Below, one piece after another: positions 6,719 through 13,783 of a stretch of 14,740 nt of DNA (position 1 is the stretch's first letter; each line of letters begins with the position of its first letter). The DNA comes from an uncultured Armatimonadota bacterium (GTDB taxonomy: Bacteria; Armatimonadota; Armatimonadia; Armatimonadales; Armatimonadaceae): contig CAIWTR010000545.1 in NCBI GenBank assembly GCA_903915615.1, forward strand, positions 1-14,740, in the 5' to 3' direction. Under the pieces are notes generated by a model. That model had not been told where the DNA came from. It worked only from the letters and a program-made list of their open reading frames with translations, and searched no databases. The translations under genes and the position numbers were made by a program.

Positions 6719-9700
6719 TAGGAACGTCGACGTTTTCGTGAGAACAGCAGGCTGATGTCATCAAAGAGAATATACGTACACGGAATGACCAACAGCGTAA
6801 GCAGTCCTGAGAGGATCAAACCACCCATCACAACAATGCCAAGGGGTTGGCGGAACTCTGACCCACGACCAAGGGCCGCAGCGACTGGCCATGCGCCTAG
6901 AATCTGGGCGAGAGATGTCATTAGGATTGGACGAAGACGTGCGGGGCCACTCTCGAGGAGGGCTTCAAATCTGTCCATTCCTTGGCGCCGTAAGTTGTTG
7001 GTGAAGTCGACCAGCAGAATGGCATTCTTGGTCACGAGACCCATCAGCATGATCACACCGATCATCGCAATAATGGACAACGGTTTTCCCGTGATCAAGA
7101 GTCCAAGCAAGCCGCCAACGAGGGCCTGTGGAATCGACAGCATGATGACGAGGGGATAGAGCAAGTTGTCAAACAACGCTGCCATCAGGATGTAGACAAG
7201 TCCGATAGCCAACAGGAGGGCGGAGACCATAAAGACGCCTTCCTCTGCCATCGTGTTTGCTTCACCACCCCATGAATAGGTCGCACGACCAAAGTTAATT
7301 TTGGCGATCTCAGGATCGATGGCCTGTTGCATATTTCCGATGACCTTACCAGGAGCAAGGTACGCAGAAACAGTTACCTGTCGAAGCCTGTTGCGTCGGT
7401 CGATCTTCGTCGGTCCGCGGTCTTCGTAGATTCGGGCTATATCCCGAACCCGGATCGATTGCCCGCTACGGTATCCAATGATGACGTTACCGACATCAGC
7501 GACCGATGCGCGATCCAAGGTTTGGTATTGAATTCGAATGTCAAATTGCTCACCATCGATGCGCAGCTTTGAATCGATATTGCCTTCGATTGCATCCCTT
7601 AGAACTCCGGCAACCTGCTGCACTGTCATCCCGTAGTCAGCTGCACGCTTGCGGTCAAGCACGATGCGTACTTCTGGTTTGCTTGGCTTGTAGGAAACAT
7701 CCGGGGTGAGAATGCCATCGGTCTTGAGGAGGACGTCCTTGACTGCGCTGGCACGTTCGAGGAGCTCACCAAGCTCCGGTCCAGTGATGATGATCTGCAC
7801 GGGTGCAGCCGTACCGCCGAAGCCTGACACTTCCGTCGTTTTGACATCAGCACCAACGATGTCCTTTGTTCTGGCACGAACAAGCTCTGCGACATCCACG
7901 TCGGATTTACGTCGTAGCTTAGATGTATCTTTCCAAAACATGATGCGATCAAGGTTTCCGATTGGTTCACCGAGAATCAGACGCACTTGACCAAAGTTAG
8001 ACCCGGAGCTTGTTTGACTTTCGAAGCCACCTGTAGATGTGCTTCCTGCGGTGAGTTCAATAAAGTCAATCTCAGGAATGTCGCGCACAGCTGCTTCAAC
8101 ATTTCGCAATGCTTCGTTCGTCCGAGCGAGGCTTGAACCGGCGGGCAATTCCACACTAAGCGAGACTTGACTCTGATCAATTCCAGGTGCAAACCGGAAA
8201 CCAAGCGGGGTCCCGACAGCGCCTGAAGTTGCGCATACTACGAATGTGATTGCAGCACCGATACTACCTACGACGATGGGCTCAGCGGACTTGTTTCCAC
8301 GGAATTTATTGATGGCAAAGACAACCGCGCCACCGACAACCTGCAATGCGACCAATGGGATCGCCGTTTTGATCGCTTGTGGAGTACCAGAGCCGGCAGC
8401 GACCATCCAGAGGATGATGTTCACCAGTGCCATGTTTCCGATAAAGATCACGGTGCCACGGTGAAGGAGTGCCCACCGCAACGTTTCACGGTACTTATTG
8501 CTTAGGTTATGGAAGAAGGCATCAAATGCACGCGAGAATTTGCCAGTTGGTGCATCGCTGAAACCTTGTTGATACCACTTACTCGCAAGCATCGGCGCCA
8601 AGGTAAACGACACAAGCAACGAGAACAAGGTGGCGACGGCAACCGTCACACCAAAGCTTCTGAAGAACTGACCGACGATTCCGCCCATAAATGCGACGGG
8701 TACAAAGACCACCACATCGACGAGGGTAATCGTAAGTGCGGCTAGACCAATCTCACCACGACCTTTTAGGGCTGCTTCATCAGGTGGATAACCGAGTGCA
8801 AGATACTTGTAAATGTTCTCCAAGACGACGATGGAGTCATCAACCAGAATGCCTACTGCAAGGGAAAGCCCAAGCAACGTCATCGAGTTCAAGGTGAAGC
8901 CAAGCGCTTGCATCACAAGGAAGGTGGACACAATGGATGCTGGAATCGCAATCGCGACAATCATCGTTCCACGGAGATTGTGCAAAAACATGTACACAAT
9001 CATGACGGCAAGGAATGCACCGATTAGAAGGGTGTGCTGCACATCGAGGAGGTTTTCCTCGACTTCCTTTGCTTGATTGCTGGTCGTGGTGATTTCGATG
9101 TCCGCTGGCAAAAGAATCTTTGCATCTGCAATCTGCTTGTCAATACCACGGGCGATATCAACCGTGTTACCACCACTGATCTTCTGCACCGAAAGGGTTA
9201 CAGTATCGGTTGACTCAGTGATCTTTCCGCTTTCGTCACGTTTTGCCAAAGATGCACTTTCCGTGCGTTCACGCGCTGCATCCCGGACGACGGCGATGTC
9301 CTTAAGGCGAATGCTCTTTGGGCCACTTGCGAGCTGGACTGTGAACTCAAGCTCTGCGATTTCGCTCGCATCCTTGAATTCGCCAACCACGCGCACGGCG
9401 TAATCCCGTACAGATTCAGTCACACGGCCGGCAGGAAGGTTCAGATTCTGAGCCCGAATAGCGCTCACGACATCGGAGACGGTCAGACCAATCGCATCCA
9501 GCTTGCCACGATTCAACTGGATCGCGATTTCGCGCTTGTCTCCACCAATAACGTTTACAGCGGCAACGCCGGCGACCTGGCTCAGTCGGTCCTTGATGGT
9601 CCTGTCACAGAGGTCACGGATTTCACGTGAGTCACGTCCGGATTTTGACCGTACCGCCAGGAACATAATTGGGGCAGAACCGGTGTCAAATTTACCGATG

Positions 9701-10080
9701 AGAGGGACATCTGCGGCTTGTGGCAGAGCACGGCGCACGGAGTCAACCTTCGCACGCACATCGGCTGCCGCTGTGTCCACATCAACACCAAGCTGAAACT
9801 CGATCGCAACAATTGATATGCCTTGTTGCGAAACACTGGTCACATTTTTGATGCCGTTGACACTGAAGACCGCATCCTCGATGGGCTTCGAGATCAGCGT
9901 TTCGATTTCACCGGGACCTGCACCGGGGTAGACCGTGCTGACAGAGATAAACGGGAAGTCAATACGGGGATCCTGCTCTGCAGGCATTTTGAATAGGCCT
10001 TGCAATCCCAAGATTGTAAGGACCGCGAAAAGCATCAAAATCGCGATTGGGCGTTTGATACTGAGTTGCGTCAAGGACAT
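6718..10080 (-). CDS. RND-family efflux transporter (HAE1/AcrB-MdtB type)
   Basis: A 1120-residue proton-driven inner-membrane pump. It starts with the family's typical LSIKRPIAILMLFAVLTILG helix and contains FVNGI-like porter motifs and two large periplasmic loops. The proton-relay residues are intact: the Asp pair at 414-415 in TM4 (GILVDDSIVVLENI) and Lys1018 in TM10 (GLVTKNAILLVDF). It is about 80-90 residues longer than usual. The excess lies after TM7 (about 543-563), where two further hydrophobic stretches (about 573-592 and 601-620) precede the normal GFRFAPGIDQSQVSL start of the second porter loop. Substrates cannot be predicted. The gene follows the adaptor by 3 nt and overlaps the next gene by 1 nt. 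No outer-membrane channel gene is in the window. Confidence 0.95.
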   Translation of the reverse strand: MSLTQLSIKRPIAILMLFAVLTILGLQGLFKMPAEQDPRIDFPFISVSTVYPGAGPGEIETLISKPIEDAVFSVNGIKNVTSVSQQGISIVAIEFQLGVDVDTAAADVRAKVDSVRRALPQAADVPLIGKFDTGSAPIMFLAVRSKSGRDSREIRDLCDRTIKDRLSQVAGVAAVNVIGGDKREIAIQLNRGKLDAIGLTVSDVVSAIRAQNLNLPAGRVTESVRDYAVRVVGEFKDASEIAELEFTVQLASGPKSIRLKDIAVVRDAARERTESASLAKRDESGKITESTDTVTLSVQKISGGNTVDIARGIDKQIADAKILLPADIEITTTSNQAKEVEENLLDVQHTLLIGAFLAVMIVYMFLHNLRGTMIVAIAIPASIVSTFLVMQALGFTLNSMTLLGLSLAVGILVDDSIVVLENIYKYLALGYPPDEAALKGRGEIGLAALTITLVDVVVFVPVAFMGGIVGQFFRSFGVTVAVATLFSLLVSFTLAPMLASKWYQQGFSDAPTGKFSRAFDAFFHNLSNKYRETLRWALLHRGTVIFIGNMALVNIILWMVAAGSGTPQAIKTAIPLVALQVVGGAVVFAINKFRGNKSAEPIVVGSIGAAITFVVCATSGAVGTPLGFRFAPGIDQSQVSLSVELPAGSSLARTNEALRNVEAAVRDIPEIDFIELTAGSTSTGGFESQTSSGSNFGQVRLILGEPIGNLDRIMFWKDTSKLRRKSDVDVAELVRARTKDIVGADVKTTEVSGFGGTAAPVQIIITGPELGELLERASAVKDVLLKTDGILTPDVSYKPSKPEVRIVLDRKRAADYGMTVQQVAGVLRDAIEGNIDSKLRIDGEQFDIRIQYQTLDRASVADVGNVIIGYRSGQSIRVRDIARIYEDRGPTKIDRRNRLRQVTVSAYLAPGKVIGNMQQAIDPEIAKINFGRATYSWGGEANTMAEEGVFMVSALLLAIGLVYILMAALFDNLLYPLVIMLSIPQALVGGLLGLLITGKPLSIIAMIGVIMLMGLVTKNAILLVDFTNNLRRQGMDRFEALLESGPARLRPILMTSLAQILGAWPVAAALGRGSEFRQPLGIVVMGGLILSGLLTLLVIPCTYILFDDISLLFSRKRRRS

Positions 10081-10083
10081 CTG

Positions 10084-11592
10084 TTATTGGCCCTTCGGGA
10101 TGCGGACAGCGGATCCATCGGACAGGTTGCCGATTCCATTAATGACAACAACTTCATCCGCTTCGATGCCTGAAACGGCGCACGTCTCTGCATTCTGATA
10201 AAGAACTTTGATTGGCTTTAGCTTTGCTGTTTCGTTCTCGACAACGTAGACATAGGTTGAACCATCGGTCTTGGTCACCAGAGCAGATTTTGGAACTCCG
10301 ATCGCGTCCAGCTTTCGAATCTGGATGTTAGCGGTGCCATACATCCCGGAACGCACTTCGCTTACATCCCCGGTGATACTTAGCCGCACACGGTAGTTTC
10401 TAGAGTTTTGCTCTGCGATAGGTGAGACATCAAGAACCATCGCTGTGATAGATCTGTTCACACCGCTGATTTCAAGAATGGCCTGCGTACCCTGGCGTAC
10501 CTTGTTGACATCGCTTTCAGGAACGCTCGCTTCAAACACAAGCGTTCCCGCAGGGACAACCTGAACGATTGGGTCACCGACGGAAATGGACTGTCCGGGT
10601 TCTGCAAGACGTTTTGTAACACGTCCGGACATCGTTGCGCGCACGGTACATTCGGCGAGGGATTGCTTTGCCTGCGCAACGGATGATGCTGCATTCGCGG
10701 CAGAAGCCTTTGCCTGCGATAATGCTGCCAGCGACTGCTCTAGCGCTGCTTTTGCGGCTGCTACATCATCTTCTTTGATGTTCGATGCAATAGAGCTTGA
10801 CTTGGCAAGGCGTAATGCTTGTTCTGCACGCCGGACAACAAACTCAGCCGACTTGATGGATTCTGATCGTCCACCGGTTCGCGCGAGGTCCAGCTGTGCG
10901 GTTGCTGAGCGGAGTGACGCCGTTGCAACGGCCTCGCTGTTTATGGCTTGTTCGAGCTGCGACTGGGATGCGGCGCCTTCGCGAACGAGGCTGTCGTAGC
11001 GTTTACGATCTGCAGATGCCTTTACAAGGTTTGCTTCAGCCTGCGCAACCGTACTTTCTGCTGCGATGATCTCCTGGGTGCGCTGCGGGCGTTTTGCAAC
11101 TTCCAGCTGTTCCTTCGCAATCGATAGGGCATCTTCAGCATCACGGATACTTACATCTCCACTTGTCACTTGTGACTCAAGTGAGCGCTTTGCCTGGCTT
11201 AATCGCAGCCGAGCGACATTGATGTTTGCTTGACACTGTTGGACTGCGGCAGCTGCACTTGTCTGCATAGCGGTGGCACCAACAAGAGCGATTTCAACAT
11301 CCTTGGTTTCGATCGTTGCAATTACCTGGCCCGCAGAGAGTGTCTGGCCTTCGGTTACGCTGACCGTGGCAATGCGGCCTCCTATACGTGGGGCCACTTG
11401 GTAGACGTTAAGCGCTTTTACCGACCCGCTGACCGAAACCGACTCGATGAACGAATCTGCTTTCGAATTAGCGACCTGAACAGGCGAACTAATACGTGTT
11501 GTCTTGTTCGCATCGGTTTGCTTTGCTGGTGCGGAACAGCCTGCGATGCCACCACACAGAATCAGAAAAAGAAGCGAATGCTCAATGCGCAT
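10084..11592 (-). CDS. RND adaptor (membrane fusion) lipoprotein, HlyD/AcrA family
   Basis: The periplasmic adaptor of the following pump, 502 residues from this start. A lipoprotein signal (LLFLILCGGIAGC) places the lipidated Cys at residue 19. A biotinyl-lipoyl half (VSGSVKALNVYQVAPRIGGR, then VTEGQTLSAGQVIATIETKD) leads into a long alpha-hairpin at about 106-316, then the second lipoyl half (ATMSGRVTKRLAEPGQSISV) and the beta-barrel and proximal domains. At the hairpin tip, RYDSLVREGAAS (about 198-209) has the Arg-x3-Leu-x6-Ser spacing of the AcrA TolC-contact motif, implying an outer-membrane TolC partner. Breaks near 169 and 240 divide each arm in two. ATG 11590-11592 has AAGGTGG 5 nt upstream; a GTG at 11625 lies in a palindrome loop and is disfavoured. 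It sits 90 nt after dnaN. Confidence 0.93.
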   Translation of the reverse strand: MRIEHSLLFLILCGGIAGCSAPAKQTDANKTTRISSPVQVANSKADSFIESVSVSGSVKALNVYQVAPRIGGRIATVSVTEGQTLSAGQVIATIETKDVEIALVGATAMQTSAAAAVQQCQANINVARLRLSQAKRSLESQVTSGDVSIRDAEDALSIAKEQLEVAKRPQRTQEIIAAESTVAQAEANLVKASADRKRYDSLVREGAASQSQLEQAINSEAVATASLRSATAQLDLARTGGRSESIKSAEFVVRRAEQALRLAKSSSIASNIKEDDVAAAKAALEQSLAALSQAKASAANAASSVAQAKQSLAECTVRATMSGRVTKRLAEPGQSISVGDPIVQVVPAGTLVFEASVPESDVNKVRQGTQAILEISGVNRSITAMVLDVSPIAEQNSRNYRVRLSITGDVSEVRSGMYGTANIQIRKLDAIGVPKSALVTKTDGSTYVYVVENETAKLKPIKVLYQNAETCAVSGIEADEVVVINGIGNLSDGSAVRIPKGQ

Positions 11593-11613
11593 ATTATCCA
11601 CCTTACACACGCC

Positions 11614-11638
11614 AAGGGCATCCACACGAGATGCCCTT
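11614..11638. promoter_or_regulatory. Interrupted palindrome between dnaN and the efflux operon
   Basis: Two perfect 9-bp arms (AAGGGCATC and GATGCCCTT) flank a 7-nt spacer, 21 nt before the adaptor ATG and 44 nt after the dnaN stop. No T-run follows on either strand, so it is a poor intrinsic terminator. It could be an operator for a dimeric repressor of the pump genes or an RNA hairpin controlling read-through or translation. The surrounding 90-nt gap (11593-11682) has A/T-rich - strand sequence nearer dnaN but no convincing promoter pair. Confidence 0.55.
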
Positions 11639-11682
11639 AACTAGTCAACTACGAAACGACATATACAAATTATTACTATGTA

Positions 11683-12879
11683 TCAGATTACCTGCATTGG
11701 CATCAAAACGCATAGATAAGCGGGCCTGTTTCCGCCAACCGGCCGGATAACGCCCGGTCGTAGAGGCTCTGTCATTTCGAGGGCTACTCCTTCCGCATCG
11801 ATTGCGTTGAGTGCATCGGCAAGATACTTGGCATTGAAGGCGATTGCGATATCAGCCCCTTCACGGGCAACTTCGATCTCATCCCGCCCAGTACCAATCG
11901 TTCCACTCTCGGCAGTTAGCGCCAGCTGGTCGCCTTGCGTTTCGAGGACAACCCTCTGCGCGTTTTCTTTAGCCACAATCGCAACACGCTTTACGCTTGC
12001 AATGAAATCACCGCGGTCGATGGTCAGCTTGCGGTCGTAGTTTTGTGGGATGACGCGCTCATAGTTTGGAAATTGGCCATCGATCAGCTGCGTGATCATC
12101 GTCGTAGTGTCAACGCGGAAACGACCATCGAGGCCATTAACCGTTGCTGCATCGGTGTCTTTGTCATCCGCACGTTTTCGGAATTCAAAGCGTGCCTGAC
12201 CATTTGCAAGAACAACCTGTACGGCGTCATCATCACCAGCCAAACGGAGAACTTCATTCATTGCACGGGCAGGGACCACAGCATTTCCTGCTCCATCACC
12301 ACTCGCTACATTTCCCTCTGTTACTGCCAGACGATGCGTATCTGTTGCGACCAGTTTGATGGCTGTTCCATCAAACTTGAGGAGAACTCCCGTCAAAATG
12401 ACGCGTGTTTCATCGGTTGATACAGCAAAGTTGACTTCTTTAATCAGCGACTTTAGCAGCCCACCTGCAATAGTGAACGATGCGATGTGATCGACTTCAG
12501 GCGGTGCAGGAAACTCATCAGGGGAGAGACCAAGAAGCTCGTAGTTCGAACGACCACAGCGAACGGATGTCTTTGCTTTGACATCCGGGCGGTCAAGAAC
12601 GACATCACTTTCTGCAAAGGCACCAAGCATCTCAGTGAAGAGCTTTGCCGGAAAGGTAAATCCAGGCTGGTCTCCATCATCGAAGCCAAAGGAGATCCGC
12701 GAGCCAATCGAGCATTCCAGCCACATTTCGAGGTCGGTTGCCATCAGGCGCAGGCGGCCATCACCTACCGGCCGAGCGAGCACATGGGAAAGGATAGGGA
12801 GACTGGTACGCCCACTGACGGCGCGTCCGACGGTTTGTACGGCTTCAAAGAGCTCTCTTCTAGGGCTTACTGCTTGCAT
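11683..12879 (-). CDS. dnaN: DNA polymerase III beta sliding clamp
   Basis: A complete clamp of 398 residues (usual about 365-380), with the three tandem clamp domains. Recognisable parts include SGRTSLPILSHVLARP at about 22-37, LMATDLEMWLEC at about 45-56, SPDEFPAPPE at about 119-128, KLVATDTHRLAV at about 175-186, QLIDGQFPNYERVIP at about 264-278, and the C-terminal AYLCVLMPMQVI that forms part of the partner-binding pocket. It encircles DNA and tethers polymerase III and repair proteins. About 22 residues, rich in Asp/Lys (RKRADDKDTDAA...), are inserted near 234-258 in the second domain. GGAGG 7 nt before ATG 12877-12879 fixes the start. The ATG shares its A with the stop of the anti-sigma gene (TAATG). 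Neither dnaA nor recF is adjacent, so this is not an origin-type neighbourhood. Confidence 0.96.
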   Translation of the reverse strand: MQAVSPRRELFEAVQTVGRAVSGRTSLPILSHVLARPVGDGRLRLMATDLEMWLECSIGSRISFGFDDGDQPGFTFPAKLFTEMLGAFAESDVVLDRPDVKAKTSVRCGRSNYELLGLSPDEFPAPPEVDHIASFTIAGGLLKSLIKEVNFAVSTDETRVILTGVLLKFDGTAIKLVATDTHRLAVTEGNVASGDGAGNAVVPARAMNEVLRLAGDDDAVQVVLANGQARFEFRKRADDKDTDAATVNGLDGRFRVDTTTMITQLIDGQFPNYERVIPQNYDRKLTIDRGDFIASVKRVAIVAKENAQRVVLETQGDQLALTAESGTIGTGRDEIEVAREGADIAIAFNAKYLADALNAIDAEGVALEMTEPLRPGVIRPVGGNRPAYLCVLMPMQVI

Positions 12880-13187
12880 TATGATTCCTCCAACTGGATT
12901 GGTAACTGATATTGGGTGTGATTCGCAGAAACCGTGGTGGTTCCGTGAAAGTGTGAGAAGCGGTCTGTCAGTCGTCGCATCAGGCGACTACGATATGAAT
13001 CGGTGACGACCAAAGTCCGATCAATCAAGTGGTGCTGAACGAGAGTTCGCATTGTTCTTTGAGTGTGGAGTTCCTGACTGCATTGCGGGCAAGTCAGGCA
13101 GTGCAGCGTGATGGAATCATCCAGTTCCTGCGTGAGCTGCGCATCAGACATTGGACCAATCAGCTGCTGTACCATCATGCAATCCAT
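12879..13187 (-). CDS. RsrA-like soluble zinc-binding anti-sigma factor
   Basis: A 102-residue cytoplasmic protein without a membrane segment. It carries the ZAS pattern: Cys3 (MDCMMVQQ), His29, Cys33 and Cys36 (HCLTCPQC), i.e. C-x25-H-x3-C-x2-C. This spacing equals that of Cys11-His37-Cys41-Cys44 in Streptomyces RsrA, and the later YRSRLMRRL resembles RsrA's C-terminal part. ZAS proteins bind and silence their ECF sigma partner; RsrA releases SigR when its thiols are oxidised. The gene starts inside the end of the sigma gene (13-nt overlap) with an excellent AAAGGAGGT upstream, the standard sigma/anti-sigma arrangement. Its stop is fused to the dnaN start. A redox-sensing role is inferred from the pattern and the soluble form, and Cys30 is an additional thiol. 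Confidence 0.82.
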   Translation of the reverse strand: MDCMMVQQLIGPMSDAQLTQELDDSITLHCLTCPQCSQELHTQRTMRTLVQHHLIDRTLVVTDSYRSRLMRRLTDRFSHFHGTTTVSANHTQYQLPIQLEES

Positions 13188-13723
13188 GGCGTGACCTCCT
13201 TTACACGTGCCATCTCATCCCTCAAGCGCCTGCGTGCACGGTACAGTTGACTGCTTACCGCAACTGCGCTACGCTCCAGAATTATTCCTGCATCCGCATG
13301 TGACATCTCGTCTGCATCACACAAAATCAACACCGTTTGGTCATCCTCAGAAAGCCTTTCGAATGCCGACCAGAGGAGCGCATGGAGACTAGAATGGGGT
13401 TCGGCTGGGCTTGAGATGTCATCGATGAGTGTCATCTGTGCAAAGGGAAACCGCAGCTGTCTTCGGCGGTCCAATGCTGTACTTCTTGCGATGGCGTAGA
13501 GCCAGGCACCAAAGGATGCCGGTGTTCCACGAAACTGGTACGCGCGTTCAAAGGACTTAATCAACGCATCTTGAACAACATCCTCGGCATCTTCGCGTGA
13601 TCCAACAATACGCATGACAAAGCGTAATAAGCCATCAATATAGTGATCAACAAGCAGCTCCATTGCCTTGTGATCCCCATGCTGAAAGCGCTCTATTAGC
13701 CTGTGTTCATAGGAAAGATGCAT
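13175..13723 (-). CDS. ECF-type RNA polymerase sigma factor
   Basis: A 182-residue sigma-70 family member with only regions 2 and 4. Region 2 lies at about 19-89 (GSREDAEDVVQDALIKSFER at 41-60, then FGAWLYAIARSTALDRRR at about 71-88, the -10-recognising part). Region 4 lies at about 115-170 (RLSEDDQTVLILCDADEMSH, AAV-type helix-turn-helix, SQLYRARRRLRDEM). It directs RNA polymerase to a small regulon and is expected to be held inactive by the anti-sigma encoded next, whose start it overlaps by 13 nt. The start ATG 13721-13723 gives the usual ECF N-terminus but has no Shine-Dalgarno, hinting at weak or leaderless translation. The 60-nt upstream gap contains a 20-bp-spaced direct repeat. ECF genes are often autoregulated, but I find no clear GGAAC-type promoter here. 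Confidence 0.93.
   Translation of the reverse strand: MHLSYEHRLIERFQHGDHKAMELLVDHYIDGLLRFVMRIVGSREDAEDVVQDALIKSFERAYQFRGTPASFGAWLYAIARSTALDRRRQLRFPFAQMTLIDDISSPAEPHSSLHALLWSAFERLSEDDQTVLILCDADEMSHADAGIILERSAVAVSSQLYRARRRLRDEMARVKEVTPWIA
13188..13202 (-). promoter_or_regulatory. Near-perfect Shine-Dalgarno of the anti-sigma gene
   Basis: Read on the - strand, AAAGGAGGT stands 7 nt before the anti-sigma ATG, inside the 3' end of the sigma gene. It is much stronger than anything in front of the sigma gene itself, which would favour making more anti-sigma than sigma from one transcript. Confidence 0.8.
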
Positions 13724-13740
13724 ATGTATCGATAGTTAGA

Positions 13741-13774
13741 CGTCGGGGACACCCAGAATTCGTCGGGGTCCACC
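13741..13774. repeat. Direct repeat in the gap before the ECF sigma gene
   Basis: CGTCGGGGACACCC at 13741-13754 and CGTCGGGGTCCACC at 13761-13774 match at 11 of 14 bases, including the first eight, and are exactly 20 bp apart, about two helical turns. They fill the only non-coding space (13724-13783) between the response regulator and the sigma gene, so they may be a tandem operator. The response regulator encoded just upstream is one candidate ligand. Confidence 0.5.
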
Positions 13775-13783
13775 ATGAATAAT

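Noticed and set aside
6723..6734. 12-bp perfect palindrome AACGTCGACGTT
   Set aside because: It lies within the last codons of the RND gene (Arg-rich tail) and is short; chance or codon use explains it, though a coupling hairpin cannot be excluded.
6755..10198. Several + strand open frames opposite the RND transporter and adaptor genes
   Set aside because: All are antisense to strongly conserved coding sequence, with Ser/Arg-rich shadow composition and no recognisable domains.
11593..11625. Upstream GTG start extending the adaptor by 11 residues
   Set aside because: It lies in the palindrome loop, lacks a ribosome site and would put a charged stretch before the lipoprotein signal; ATG 11592 has AAGGTGG.
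12487..13006. + strand frames of about 140 residues opposite dnaN and the anti-sigma gene
   Set aside because: dnaN and the anti-sigma factor are certain on the other strand; these products match nothing.
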